Source: Gammaproteobacteria bacterium HGW-Gammaproteobacteria-13 (GTDB lineage: Bacteria > Pseudomonadota > Gammaproteobacteria > Pseudomonadales > Pseudomonadaceae). From it: a DNA stretch of 64,000 nt. Each line of letters begins with the position of its first letter. The stretch's first letter is position 1. The notes under the pieces were generated by a model. That model searched no databases. It worked only from the letters and a program-made list of their open reading frames with translations, and was not told the DNA's origin. The DNA lies in NCBI GenBank assembly GCA_002840155.1, contig PGZH01000002.1:124001-188000 (forward strand), written 5' to 3'. Shown one piece after another: positions 1 through 9,163 of this stretch. The translations under genes and the position numbers were made by a program.

Positions 1-991
1 GCAACTGACGGCCGTCGAGCAATGCCTGCAGCACATTGGCATGCACCTCAACTCCACTCATCAACAGGCTGCGCCCACCCAGCCAGTCGCTGCTGAACGG
101 GGTGAAATGGGCATCGTTAAGCCCAGCGGCCGTGGCCCCGAGCAGCACCAGTTTGCCGCGCAAGGCCTGTACCTCGGGATCATTCAGGGCGTCGTCCGCC
201 AGCAGCTGATACAGGGGCAAGCTGTGAAAGGTGCCGGGCGGCCCCAGGTAAGGAATGACCGCTGCCGGCTGATCCAGCTGTACGGCGCGTCCGCCCAATT
301 GCCAAGCGGTGCCACGCACATCCTGCCCCGCAGCGCGTACCGCCAGCAGCGCCGGCAGGCTCAGGTGCGGCAATTCATCCTGCAACTGCGCCCGCTGCGC
401 CGCATCCACTGGAGCCAGACGAAAGCGCCGCACCAGACCATCGCCTTCGACCAGCAGATCGGCCAGGCCAACATGTGCCTGCAGATCATAATCAGGCAGC
501 GCCAGCAAATAATCAGGGCTCGGCAGCAGGTAGTCGCTCACCGCCGCCCCGCTACCGGAACGACTGGCCACCAGCAGCAATTGACCGCTGGCCAGCTGCT
601 CGCGGAAGGCCCGGTCATAGTCTCTGGCGCCCGGAAACTGACCATCGCCCAGCGTGCTCAGCCAGCGTTCGGGGCTGATGCTGTAGAGCATATCCAGCCC
701 CACCAGCGGCACCCCGACCTGACGCAGGCGCTCGACCGCCACGGCGAGCCGGTCGGTCCAGAACAGCATGGGATCATCCGGGTAGCGAGCCAGGCTATCT
801 TCGTCGATAGCCACGATGGCCACCTGCTGCGGTGCATCACGCGGACCCTGCAGCTGAAATTGCAGATCCAGCAAGCGCCGCTCGCTGCCGTCGAGCAGGC
901 CGGCGCGCGCCAGCCATTCGACCAACGCGACGCTGAGCAACACCAGCGCCAGCAGCTTCAAGGGCATGCGCCATGCCCGCGCTATTCGCAT
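1..991 (-). CDS. CHASE2-domain sensor protein, C-terminal part outside the window
   Basis: The reading frame is open from an ATG at 991 to the window edge, so only the N-terminal ~330 residues are visible. A hydrophobic segment (MPLKLLALVLLSVALVEWLA) is followed by a CHASE2-like periplasmic domain, with motifs such as VAIVAIDEDSLARYP, VPLVGLDMLYS and, near the edge, GVEVHANVLQALLDG. CHASE2 domains sit outside the cytoplasmic membrane in front of adenylate cyclase, GGDEF or kinase outputs; the output here cannot be seen. The gene is divergent from the GGDEF/EAL gene at 1114, leaving about 120 bases for both promoters. Family identification is good; the enzymatic role is unknown. Confidence 0.75.
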   Translation of the reverse strand, partial: MRIARAWRMPLKLLALVLLSVALVEWLARAGLLDGSERRLLDLQFQLQGPRDAPQQVAIVAIDEDSLARYPDDPMLFWTDRLAVAVERLRQVGVPLVGLDMLYSISPERWLSTLGDGQFPGARDYDRAFREQLASGQLLLVASRSGSGAAVSDYLLPSPDYLLALPDYDLQAHVGLADLLVEGDGLVRRFRLAPVDAAQRAQLQDELPHLSLPALLAVRAAGQDVRGTAWQLGGRAVQLDQPAAVIPYLGPPGTFHSLPLYQLLADDALNDPEVQALRGKLVLLGATAAGLNDAHFTPFSSDWLGGRSLLMSGVEVHANVLQALLDGRQL

Positions 992-1113
992 CCACGCCCC
1001 CTTGTGCGTACCAGGTGCTGCGCCCGCCCGAGGTTTTTCTATACTCGAAGCATTTCGCCATCGGCGAGCCGACTATCCACAAGCCCGATTACCCACAAGC
1101 ATAGGCACACGCC

Positions 1114-3507
1114 ATGACCCTGCGCGGCAAGATTCTCGGCTTCTTTCTGCTGCTGTTGCTGGCGGTGATGGTGCTGCTACTGGCGCTGGTCTATCGCTCC
1201 ACCTATCAGCACACCCTGAGCCAGGTGGCGGGGCAGCTGAACTTCGCCCACGCGGTGTTGAGCAACGAGCTGCAGAGCCGGCGGCAGGCGCAAAGCGCCA
1301 TGGCCGATCTGATCGCCAAGGACTTCACCCTGCTCGGTGAAATCGCCGACCTGATTGCCAGCCCGCAGCAGGAGGCGCAGTCGCTGTCTGCTGCGCTGGA
1401 ATCCTTCGCCTCGCGCAGCCAGGCCAGCTTTGCCCTGGTCAGCGCGCCCGAGGGGCTGATTCTCGCGGGAACAAGCGGCGAGCTGCTGCCCGGCGCCCCA
1501 CTGCCGTGGGATGACCTGTTAGATGCAGACGACCCGCAAAGCGCCGACCGCCTGGTGGTTTTTGGTGAGCGGGTGCTGCATATCAATGCCACGCCGATCT
1601 TCGCGCCACGACCCAACCTGATGGGTTGGCTGCTGATGGCCTTCGAACTGGATGACCAGGCCACCGCGCACCTGGCCCGCCTCAGTGGCGCGGACGTGGC
1701 GCTGCTCGACGGCAGCCCCGGCCAATACCGGGTGCTCGCCAGCAATCTGCAGGCACTGCCACGGGCCGAGTTGGCCGGCCAGTTGTTGCCGAATTCCGAG
1801 GGGGTATTCCGCTTTGAATTACAGGGCCTGGAACAGGTGGCCCTGCGTGCACCGCTGATCGGCACCAGCAGCGAATTACAGGTGCTGCTGATGCGCTCAC
1901 TGTCCGCCGAATTGGCCGATTACCAGCCGCTGCAATGGCAACTGGCAGCCATCTTCGCCATCGCTCTGCTACTGGCCGGCCTCGGCGCCCTGTGGATCGC
2001 CAATACCGTCAGCCGGCCACTAAGCCAGATGGTCGATAACGTGCGGCGTATCGCCAGCGGCGACTATCAGGTACCAATGTCCACCCAGGCCAGCGGCGAA
2101 GTCGGCTTGCTGGCCCGCGAATTCGTCGCCATGCAGCAAGGCATTGCCGAACGCGAAACCACCATCAGCTTGCTCGCTTACCGCGACCCGTTGACCGAAC
2201 TGGCCAACCGCAACCGTTTCGTCGCCGAGCTGCAACAAGCTTTGGCGCACTGCGCACCGGGTGAAAGCGTAGCAGTGCTGCTGATGGACCTGGACAACTT
2301 CAAGGACCTTAACGACACCCTCGGCCACGATGCCGGTGACCACTTGCTCTGCCAGCTCGCCGCACGTCTGCAGACGCTGCTGCGCCCGGGCGAGCAGCTG
2401 GCGCGCCTCGGCGGTGACGAGTTTGCCCTACTGATCAGCCCCTGCCAGCCCGGTTGGCTGATCCCCGCCGCCGAGCATTACCGCGCGGCCCTGCACGAGC
2501 CGTTTGCCGTGCGCGGCATCAGCATGACCCTCAATGCCACGATTGGCATCGCCCTGTATCCGGATCACGGTGAAAGCGCCGGCAGCCTGCTGCAACATGC
2601 CGAAGTGGCGATGTACCTAGGCAAGCAGCAGCGCTCGCCCTACGCCCTCTACCGCCCGGAACTGGACCGCCACAGTCTGTTGCGCCTGGCGTTGATGAGC
2701 GAACTGAAAGGCGCGGTGGAAGGCGGCCAGCTCAGCCTGTACTTCCAACCGAAACTGAATATCCGCGCACGCAGCCTGTATGGCGTGGAATGCCTGGTGC
2801 GCTGGATTCACCCGGTGCACGGGTTTATTCCGCCGGACGAATTTATTCCCCTGGCCGAACAGACCGGCAACGTCTGCGCCCTGACCCGCTGGGTGGTGCG
2901 CACCGCCGTGGCGCAGAGCCGCGCCTGGCAGGAACAGGGCCTGGCGCTGAAGACCGCGATCAATATCTCCGCACTGGACCTGGCCGACCCCGGCTTTGCT
3001 GGCTTTATCGCCGCGCAACTGGCCGAACATGGCGTGCCGCCATCCAGCCTGATCGTGGAAATCACCGAAAGCGCGGTGATGGCCGACCCGGAACTGGCCA
3101 TGGGCCAACTGCAGCAGCTGTGCGAATTGGGCGTGCAGCTGTCGATCGACGACTACGGCACCGGCTATTCGAGCATGGCCCAGCTCAAACGCCTGCCGGT
3201 GCATGAGCTGAAGATCGACAAGTCCTTCGTGCTGGACCTGCTGAGCAACCCTGATGACGACATCATCGTCCGCTCGACCATCGAACTGGGGCACAACATG
3301 GGCCTGAAGATCGTCGCCGAAGGGGTGGAAACCGAGGCCATTCTCGACCGCCTGGATCAGCTCGGCTGCGATATCGCCCAAGGCTACTTGCTGAGCAAAC
3401 CGCTGCCGCCCGCCGCGTTTGCCAGCTGGCTGGAGAACTGCCAGTGGCACTTGCCCGCCACACCTACTGAAGGCGCTGCTCGCCAACCGCTACCACCGGG
3501 CAATTAA
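1114..3507 (+). CDS. HAMP-GGDEF-EAL membrane protein (c-di-GMP turnover)
   Basis: 797 residues. An N-terminal membrane segment (about 7-28), a periplasmic sensor region (about 30-275), a second membrane segment (about 277-297) and a HAMP linker precede GGDEF and EAL domains. The cyclase motif is intact (GGDEF, 433-437), but the inhibitory I-site position reads RPGE instead of RxxD. In the EAL domain the signature reads ECL (559-561). The other phosphodiesterase residues are present in NISALDL, EITES, IDDYGTGYSS, KIDKSF and VAEGVE, so phosphodiesterase activity is plausible. The gene converges on the lipoprotein gene at 3464, and the two coding regions overlap by 44 bases. Whether it acts as cyclase, phosphodiesterase or both cannot be decided from sequence. 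Confidence 0.93.
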   Translation: MTLRGKILGFFLLLLLAVMVLLLALVYRSTYQHTLSQVAGQLNFAHAVLSNELQSRRQAQSAMADLIAKDFTLLGEIADLIASPQQEAQSLSAALESFASRSQASFALVSAPEGLILAGTSGELLPGAPLPWDDLLDADDPQSADRLVVFGERVLHINATPIFAPRPNLMGWLLMAFELDDQATAHLARLSGADVALLDGSPGQYRVLASNLQALPRAELAGQLLPNSEGVFRFELQGLEQVALRAPLIGTSSELQVLLMRSLSAELADYQPLQWQLAAIFAIALLLAGLGALWIANTVSRPLSQMVDNVRRIASGDYQVPMSTQASGEVGLLAREFVAMQQGIAERETTISLLAYRDPLTELANRNRFVAELQQALAHCAPGESVAVLLMDLDNFKDLNDTLGHDAGDHLLCQLAARLQTLLRPGEQLARLGGDEFALLISPCQPGWLIPAAEHYRAALHEPFAVRGISMTLNATIGIALYPDHGESAGSLLQHAEVAMYLGKQQRSPYALYRPELDRHSLLRLALMSELKGAVEGGQLSLYFQPKLNIRARSLYGVECLVRWIHPVHGFIPPDEFIPLAEQTGNVCALTRWVVRTAVAQSRAWQEQGLALKTAINISALDLADPGFAGFIAAQLAEHGVPPSSLIVEITESAVMADPELAMGQLQQLCELGVQLSIDDYGTGYSSMAQLKRLPVHELKIDKSFVLDLLSNPDDDIIVRSTIELGHNMGLKIVAEGVETEAILDRLDQLGCDIAQGYLLSKPLPPAAFASWLENCQWHLPATPTEGAARQPLPPGN

Positions 3508-3967
3508 CAATAATCCCACTGGCTCTCACACTGACCAAACCTTGCTCCTGCGCTTGCAACACGGCATCAGCCGAACGCAACGGGCTGCCTGGCGTACCAC
3601 TCAACCAGCGCACCTCATAAACATGCCACAACGGGCTGTAGGCCGGGTCCTGGTTATCCCCACCTAACGGCAGCGGGATAGACGGGAACACACTGGCCTG
3701 GCTGTCATCAACAAATTTGTAGACCCGATCATAAGTCGCCAACGGGTGCGGTCCAGGCATGTCGGGAAACGCATTGGCCAGTCGCGGGACGTAGTTGGCC
3801 TGCATAACTGTCGCCATCTGCGCATCCGAAATATCGGTGGTCAGGTAGTAAACCTGCTCACCGTTGTACCAACCCGGCAACACCGGCAGGCTCATATGAG
3901 TGAAATGCGAACCGCCACAACCACTCAACAACAGGGTTAACAACCAAAAACCAAGCAAAGCACGCAT
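3464..3967 (-). CDS. small lipoprotein of unknown function
   Basis: 167 residues starting with a clear lipoprotein signal, MRALLGFWLLTLLLSGCGGS; the lipobox is LSGC, giving a lipidated Cys at 17. The start has a good ribosome site (GGGAG six bases upstream). The mature part has no motif I can name; DISDAQMATVMQANYVPRL and LWHVYEVRWLSGTPGSPLRS are its most structured stretches. The C-terminal 14 codons overlap, in antisense, the end of the GGDEF/EAL gene. The presence of a lipobox, a ribosome site and a start outside the shadow of the neighbouring gene supports a real gene. Function unknown. Confidence 0.8.
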   Translation of the reverse strand: MRALLGFWLLTLLLSGCGGSHFTHMSLPVLPGWYNGEQVYYLTTDISDAQMATVMQANYVPRLANAFPDMPGPHPLATYDRVYKFVDDSQASVFPSIPLPLGGDNQDPAYSPLWHVYEVRWLSGTPGSPLRSADAVLQAQEQGLVSVRASGIIVNCPVVAVGEQRLQ

Positions 3968-4082
3968 GCACAGCTCCCTTAGACGTTGCTAGTGGTTAAG
4001 CCAGTAGAGTCTGATTGCCCGGCGTTATTACAGATTCAGGCATAGCTGTCGCCAATAAGCGCCTGAAAAACTCAACACGCAC

Positions 4083-4121
4083 AAAAAAGGCCGCTGCCGA
4101 TCATCTTGATCAGCAGCGGCC
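4083..4121 (-). terminator. Rho-independent terminator of the 59-residue gene
   Basis: A 15-bp stem (4089-4103 with 4107-4121, one G-T pair, 3-base loop) is followed on the minus strand by six T. It lies 22 bases after the stop codon of the small gene at 4144-4323. Confidence 0.85.
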
Positions 4122-4143
4122 CGGGAAAACGGTGGGACGCAGG

Positions 4144-4323
4144 TTAAAACGCGTTATCGCCAATCAACATGCCGTGCACAACCATATAAGTCTTGCGCCC
4201 GGACTGCAGGGTCAGCGGGCTGCGCTCGGCGATCACCCAGCCTTTGGCCAGCAGCTTGTCGATGTGCGCCCGCAGTTCTGGCAGGTAGCGTTGCTCTTGC
4301 TGAAGCGATTCCATTCTGCTCAT
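4144..4323 (-). CDS. small protein of 59 residues, unknown function
   Basis: Starts MSRMESLQQEQRYLPELRAH and ends VVHGMLIGDNAF. It is basic and charged, has no signal peptide or membrane segment, and contains a central helix-rich part (LRAHIDKLLAKGWVIAERSP) followed by a beta-prone end. An AAAGGAG ribosome site lies 11 bases before the ATG, a strong terminator follows 22 bases after the stop, and a 10-bp inverted repeat flanks the promoter region. The gene therefore forms its own transcription unit. I do not recognise the family. A short regulator or toxin-antitoxin-like partner is conceivable, but no partner gene is adjacent. Confidence 0.65.
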   Translation of the reverse strand: MSRMESLQQEQRYLPELRAHIDKLLAKGWVIAERSPLTLQSGRKTYMVVHGMLIGDNAF

Positions 4324-4339
4324 CCTCTAGAGGACTCCT

Positions 4340-4391
4340 TTGTGACAGCAGCCAGGTATACCGGCCCGTTCATCCGTGAAAGCTGTCACAA
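4340..4391 (-). promoter_or_regulatory. inverted repeat flanking the promoter of the 59-residue gene
   Basis: TTGTGACAGC at 4340-4349 and GCTGTCACAA at 4382-4391 are perfect 10-bp inverted copies separated by 32 bases. On the minus strand, the interval between them contains GGTATACC, a possible -10 element. The arrangement suggests two operator half-sites around a core promoter. No regulator is adjacent, so the protein that binds is unknown. Confidence 0.5.
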
Positions 4392-4495
4392 AAGCATAGT
4401 GGCCCTGTGCCTGCTTCTAAAGCGGCAAATGGCCACATCTCTGTAGGCATAACGCGCCAAGCGGCTATAGCGTTTGGCTTACATTGTTTTGCAGT

Positions 4496-5986
4496 TTAGA
4501 CCGCTGTAGCCGTGGCGGCGGATTCGCCGACATGCGGTGAGCTGAACTCCAGGTAGCCGTCCTCAACCTTGCCGTAGCGCAGCAGCGCCAGGTCCAGCAG
4601 GTAGTTCTGATAGAGCTTCCACGGCGCACGATCACCCTGGCTGGGGATCTTGTCGGCGGCGCGCTTGATATAGCCGGAAGCCAGGTCGAGGAAGGGTGCG
4701 TTTTTAACCTGCCGCGCTGTGTCACGCGGGGTGCATTGGCGCATGCCGGTGGCGTCCATATGGTTGATCAGCCGGCAGAAGTACTCGCTGGAAAGGTCCG
4801 CCTTGAGCGTCCAGCTGGCGTTGGTGTAGCCCAACACCACGGCGGCGTTAGGCAGGTCGCGCAGCATGATGCCGCGATAGCCCATGCTCTTGGACGCGTC
4901 GAACGGCTGCCCGTCGACCGCCACCTGCATACCGCCAAACAGCTGCAATTCCAGACCGGTGGCGCTGATGATCACATCCGCCGGCAACTCCTGACCGGAC
5001 TTCAGGCGAATGCCCTTGGCGGTAAAGCCATCGATATGCTCCGTCACCACCGAGGCCTTGCCCTGGCGCAGCACCTTGAACAGATCGCCGTTGGGTACCG
5101 CGCACACCCGTTCATCCCAGGGTTTGTAGCGCGGGCTGAAGTGGCGCATATCGAAGTCCTTGCCCAACTGATGCCGGGCCATACCGAGCAACGCCTTGCG
5201 CACCAGGTTGGGGAACGCCTTGGCAAGCTTGTAGAAGCCCAGCTGTATGGCCACCTGGCGGGTGCGCGCCAGACGATAGACCCAGGTTTCCGGCAGAAAA
5301 CGGCGCAGGAAGGCAGAAATCGGATCACCCTGCGGCAGGCTCACCACATAGGTCGGCGAGCGTTGCAGCATGGTCACGTGCTTGGCCTTGTCGGTCATCG
5401 CCGGCACCAGGGTGACCGCCGTGGCGCCGCTGCCAATCACCACCACGTTCTTGCCGCTGTAATCGAAATTTTCCGGCCACAACTGCGGGTGAATAAATTC
5501 GCCCTGGAATTGCTCGCGGCCTTTGAATTCTGGGGTGTAGCCTGCTTCGTAGCGGTAATAGCCGGTGCACATCAGCAGGTGCTGGCAACTCAACTTGATC
5601 GGTTCGGGCTCATCACCGCGCTGCACCTGCAGGGTCCAGGTGGCGCGCTCGCTGCACCAGTCGGCCTTGAGCACCTTGTGCTGAAAGCGGATGGTTTCCT
5701 GAATGCCATTTTCCTGCGCGGTTTCTTCGATATAACTGCGGATCGACGGGCCGTCGGCAATCGCCAGCGGGTTGGTCCAGGGTTTGAAGTTGTAGCCGAG
5801 GGTGAACATATCCGAGTCGGAGCGAATGCCCGGATAGCGGAACAGGTCCCAGGTGCCGCCGAGGGCCGCACGGCCTTCGAGGATGGCGAAGCGTTTGCCA
5901 GGGCAGTGCTTCATCAGGTGATAGGCCGCACCGATGCCGGACAGGCCGGCACCAATGATCAAGACGTCCAGATGTTCGGCAGACAT
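4496..5986 (-). CDS. flavin-dependent monooxygenase, Baeyer-Villiger type
   Basis: 496 residues. The N-terminal FAD-binding Rossmann motif is GAGLSGIGAAYHL, followed by GGTWDLFRYPGIRSDSD, typical of this family. The Baeyer-Villiger fingerprint FxGxxxHxxxWP is present as FQGEFIHPQLWP at about 160, and the second nucleotide site, for NADPH, is VVVIGSGATAV just after it. Such enzymes insert oxygen next to a ketone or oxidise other carbonyl compounds using NADPH and O2. The substrate cannot be inferred: neighbours at both ends are separate units. A simpler flavin N-monooxygenase is possible but less likely given the fingerprint. Confidence 0.9.
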   Translation of the reverse strand: MSAEHLDVLIIGAGLSGIGAAYHLMKHCPGKRFAILEGRAALGGTWDLFRYPGIRSDSDMFTLGYNFKPWTNPLAIADGPSIRSYIEETAQENGIQETIRFQHKVLKADWCSERATWTLQVQRGDEPEPIKLSCQHLLMCTGYYRYEAGYTPEFKGREQFQGEFIHPQLWPENFDYSGKNVVVIGSGATAVTLVPAMTDKAKHVTMLQRSPTYVVSLPQGDPISAFLRRFLPETWVYRLARTRQVAIQLGFYKLAKAFPNLVRKALLGMARHQLGKDFDMRHFSPRYKPWDERVCAVPNGDLFKVLRQGKASVVTEHIDGFTAKGIRLKSGQELPADVIISATGLELQLFGGMQVAVDGQPFDASKSMGYRGIMLRDLPNAAVVLGYTNASWTLKADLSSEYFCRLINHMDATGMRQCTPRDTARQVKNAPFLDLASGYIKRAADKIPSQGDRAPWKLYQNYLLDLALLRYGKVEDGYLEFSSPHVGESAATATAV

Positions 5987-6161
5987 GGGGGCTCCTCAGG
6001 CTTCTTGTTATGGCTGCAGGGCAATGTGTAGCGCCCGTGTGCCCGCCAGATTCACCCCCAACAACGCGTTTGTCATCCAACCTTTAGTGGTGTGATCAGG
6101 CGCAGGCTGACCACAGTTATGACTGAAGAATGACAAAAGCGCTCAGCAACCTGCTCAGCGA

Positions 6162-6770
6162 TCAGAAGCGATTACGCAACACCACTTCGTTGTACGGCAG
6201 TTTGCCGATGCGCGGCTTGGGCTCGATGGTCTTCTTGCCGACGGCGACCATCAGGGCAATCACATGGTTTTCAGGCAGGTTGATCAACTTGGCCACCGCA
6301 TCGAAGTCGAAGCCGTCCATCGGGCAGGAATCCAGACCCTTGCCGCGTGCGGCGAGCATCAAGGTCTGTGCCATCAGGCCGCAGCTGCGCATGGTTTCGT
6401 CGCGCTGCACCTGCGGTTTGTCGCGGTAATAGGTGTCGATGGCGCCGGCCATATAGGCCTGCACTTCCGCGGGCGCGCCGTCCCAGACGCGGCCGACATC
6501 CTCCTGCCAGCTGTCGAGCTTGGCGCACACCACCACCAGCATCGACGCATCGGTCACCTGCGCCTGGCCCCAAGCCACGTCACGCAGTTGCTGGCGCAGT
6601 GCGGGATCGCTGACTTCAACCAAACGCACGTGCTGCAGGTTGAACGCCGATGGCGCGAGCAGCGCCAGCTGCAGCAGTTCATCCTTCTCGGCATCACTCA
6701 GAGTAAATACCGGGTCATAACCTTTGACGGCGCGGCGGCTACGGATGGCTTCGTCGATGTGCATGGGCAT
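6162..6770 (-). CDS. nitroreductase-family protein
   Basis: 202 residues with the family layout: IRSRRAVKGYDP near the N terminus (FMN phosphate contact), LLAPSAFNLQHVRLVEV, and ARGKGLDSCPMDGFDFD with the C-terminal VIALMVAVGKK. These soluble FMN proteins reduce nitro groups, quinones or enones with NAD(P)H. The gene stands alone, with 175 bases to the monooxygenase gene at 5986. A shared redox role with that gene is possible but unsupported. Confidence 0.9.
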   Translation of the reverse strand: MPMHIDEAIRSRRAVKGYDPVFTLSDAEKDELLQLALLAPSAFNLQHVRLVEVSDPALRQQLRDVAWGQAQVTDASMLVVVCAKLDSWQEDVGRVWDGAPAEVQAYMAGAIDTYYRDKPQVQRDETMRSCGLMAQTLMLAARGKGLDSCPMDGFDFDAVAKLINLPENHVIALMVAVGKKTIEPKPRIGKLPYNEVVLRNRF

Positions 6771-6928
6771 TCCTTCTATTTAGGTGTGAAAGCAGGGCGT
6801 GAAAGAGGGCAATGCTAGGCACTTGCCGGGCGTAACGCCAAACGCCTTTACCGATAACAATGATCGACACAGACGATTCTAGGCGGTCGCCTGTTAAAAT
6901 CGCCGCCTAGCCAAATCGACCACAGACC

Positions 6929-7888
6929 ATGACCCCAACCGCCCTCGCTACCCTGCAGCAACACCTGCTCACCGCCCTGACTAGCGCGCCGAGTGAAACC
7001 CGTCGCCTGTTTCACGGCCGTGGCCGCTGCTGGCCGGGGCTGGAACAGATCACCGTGGATTGGCTGCAAGGCGTGTTGCTGGTGGCGCTGTTCAAGCCGG
7101 TGAGCGATGCCGAACTGGCCGCGCTGCAGCAGATGCTGCTCGATCTCAGCCAATCCGCTGCCTGGCAGCAGAGCGGCGCGCACAGCCTGTTGCTGCAGCA
7201 GCGCTACCTGCCCGAAAGCCTGACACAGTGGCTGCTCGGCGAGCCGGTGGAGCATTGGGATATCTGCGAGCACGCTCTGCACTACCGCCTAGACCTGGGT
7301 AAAAAGCAGAACAGCGGGCTGTTCCTCGATATGCGCTATGGCCGCCAATGGGTGCAGGCCCAGGCGGCGGGCAAGCGCGTGCTCAACCTGTTTGCCTACA
7401 CCTGCGGCTTCTCGGTGGCGGCGCTGGCCGGCGGCGCGCGTCAGGTGGTCAATCTGGATATGGCCAGGGCCGCGCTCAGCCGGGGGCGCGATAATCATCG
7501 GCTGAACCAGCACGATCTCAGCCAGGTGGTATTTCTCGGCCACGACCTGTTCAAGTCCTGGGGCAAGGTCGGCAAGTACGGCCCCTATGACCTGATCATC
7601 ATCGACCCGCCGTCCTTCCAGCGCGGCAGCTTTGTGCTGAGCAAGGACTACCCCAAGGTGCTGCGCCGCCTGCCCGAACTCTTAAGCGCGGACGGGGTGG
7701 TGCTGGCCTGCAGCAATGAGCCGGAAATCGGCCCGGACTACCTGATCCAGGCCATGGCCGATGCAGCACCAAGCCTGCGCTTTAGCGAGCGTCTGGCCAA
7801 CCCGCCGGAATTCCCCGACAGCCAGCCGGACAGCGCCCTCAAGGCGCTGGTGTTTCGCCGCGAACAAGGCTCGCACATACCGTTCTAG
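6929..7888 (+). CDS. class I SAM-dependent methyltransferase, RlmI/YccW-like
   Basis: 319 residues. The C-terminal half carries the SAM fold: FLDMRYGRQWV, motif I VLNLFAYTCGFSVAALAGG, NLDMARAALSRGRDN, and the catalytic-type DLIIIDPPSFQRGSF motif IV. These are shared with 23S rRNA cytosine methyltransferases of the RlmI/RlmK type. The usual N-terminal PUA domain of RlmI is not obvious; a different 110-residue N-terminal region is present. RNA is therefore the likely but unproven substrate. It stands alone on the plus strand. Confidence 0.85.
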   Translation: MTPTALATLQQHLLTALTSAPSETRRLFHGRGRCWPGLEQITVDWLQGVLLVALFKPVSDAELAALQQMLLDLSQSAAWQQSGAHSLLLQQRYLPESLTQWLLGEPVEHWDICEHALHYRLDLGKKQNSGLFLDMRYGRQWVQAQAAGKRVLNLFAYTCGFSVAALAGGARQVVNLDMARAALSRGRDNHRLNQHDLSQVVFLGHDLFKSWGKVGKYGPYDLIIIDPPSFQRGSFVLSKDYPKVLRRLPELLSADGVVLACSNEPEIGPDYLIQAMADAAPSLRFSERLANPPEFPDSQPDSALKALVFRREQGSHIPF

Positions 7889-7965
7889 AGGGCTCTCCAG
7901 GGCAGAGCATTGCCTATTACAAACTGGTCTACAGTTAGGCAACCACCCCTCGCGAGATCACCGCA

Positions 7966-8619
7966 ATGACGCTGAAAACCCTTGGTTTGGCCCTGCTCGC
8001 CACCCTGATACTGGCCGCCTGCGCCAGCAACACCACGCAACCCTCGCAGTATTCCGGCTTTCTCAGTGATTACTCGCAGCTGCAGCCGGCGCAGTCAGCC
8101 AGCGGCGCGCCGGTAATGCGCTGGGTATCAGCGGATTTCAAACCGGAAAACTACCGCTCGGTGTTGGTGGAAAGGCCGGTGTTTTACCCCGCGCCAACCC
8201 CGAATGCGCAAGTTAGCCAGCAGACCCTGGACGAAATCGCCCTCTATCTGCAGCAGGCCATGCGCCTGGAACTGGCCGGACGGCTAAAGGTTGTCGAATA
8301 TGCCGATCGCGACACCCTGGTGCTGCGCTCGGCGATCACTGCGGTCAACCTGTCGCCAGAAGGGCTGAAAGTCTATGAAGTGGTGCCGATTGCCCTGGTA
8401 GCCGCAGCCGCCAGCACCGCCGCCGGCACCCGCGACCTCAACAGCAGTATTTATGTCGAGCTGGAAGCCATCGACGGCCGCACCAGCCAGCCGATGACCC
8501 GCGTGGTGCGCAAGGGCCACGGCCTGCAACTGGAGAACGACAGCGCCCAGTTACGCCTCAAGGACATCAAGCCGGCGCTGGATGAATGGGCCAAGGATGC
8601 GCGTAACTTCAAGCCCTAG
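7966..8619 (+). CDS. DUF3313-like lipoprotein
   Basis: 217 residues with signal MTLKTLGLALLATLILAAC; the lipobox LAAC puts the lipidated Cys at 19. The body (SQYSGFLSDYSQLQP, WVSADFKPENYRSVLVERPV, YVELEAIDGRTSQPMTRVV) fits my recollection of DUF3313 outer-membrane lipoproteins. The end AKDARNFKP closes just before the convergent cupin gene. The biochemical role of the family is not known. Confidence 0.82.
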   Translation: MTLKTLGLALLATLILAACASNTTQPSQYSGFLSDYSQLQPAQSASGAPVMRWVSADFKPENYRSVLVERPVFYPAPTPNAQVSQQTLDEIALYLQQAMRLELAGRLKVVEYADRDTLVLRSAITAVNLSPEGLKVYEVVPIALVAAAASTAAGTRDLNSSIYVELEAIDGRTSQPMTRVVRKGHGLQLENDSAQLRLKDIKPALDEWAKDARNFKP

Positions 8620-8630
8620 GGCCTGATCGT

Positions 8631-8972
8631 TCAGGCAAAGACAAAGTATTTACGCACGGTCTCGACCACCTCCCAGGTGCCCTTCATCCCGGGTTCGACG
8701 ATAAAAATATCGCCGGCGCGCAGGTGAATCGGCGCCTGGCCCTCTGGGGTGATGATGCAGTAGCCCTCCTGAAAGTGGCAGTACTCCCATTTTTCATAGG
8801 CCACCTGCCATTTGCCGGGTGTGCAAATCCAGGTGCCCATGATCTTGCTGCCGTCCGCCGAGGTGTAGGCGTTGAGGTTGACGGTGTGCGGCTCGCCGGC
8901 GATGCGCGTCCATTTGCAGGCATCCAGCAGCGGAATCGGCTGGGTATCACGCAGTACGGTAATCGGTGACAT
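8631..8972 (-). CDS. small cupin-domain protein (cupin_3/DUF861-like)
   Basis: 113 residues. I chose the ATG at 8972 because AGGAG lies six bases upstream; an alternative start at 9023 lacks such a site. The single cupin barrel shows WQVAYEKWEYCHFQEGYCII and PIHLRAGDIFIVEPGMKGTWEVVE, the pattern of the (S)-ureidoglycine aminohydrolase/EutQ-like cupin_3 group. It has few metal-binding His residues. No pathway neighbours are present, so the substrate is unknown. Confidence 0.85.
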   Translation of the reverse strand: MSPITVLRDTQPIPLLDACKWTRIAGEPHTVNLNAYTSADGSKIMGTWICTPGKWQVAYEKWEYCHFQEGYCIITPEGQAPIHLRAGDIFIVEPGMKGTWEVVETVRKYFVFA

Positions 8973-9163
8973 GGGTGGCTCCTGAGGTCGGTAGAACAAC
9001 AGACGCCAGCCTAGGGCCGCCATCCTGTCGCGACTGTCCTGAGGTCGACCTGCAACTGCCTGGAAGCGCAGCCCCTTCGCCCAGGCTGATGCGCAAACCG
9101 CGTGCTACCTTGAAGGGGGCCTGTTGGTTTATTCCCGCCGCTTGCCCGATCCGGAGATGCTTT

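Noticed and set aside
41-1117. 358-codon plus-strand frame at the left edge
   Set aside because: The minus strand encodes a recognisable CHASE2 domain over the same bases; the plus frame is Gln/Arg-rich and patternless.
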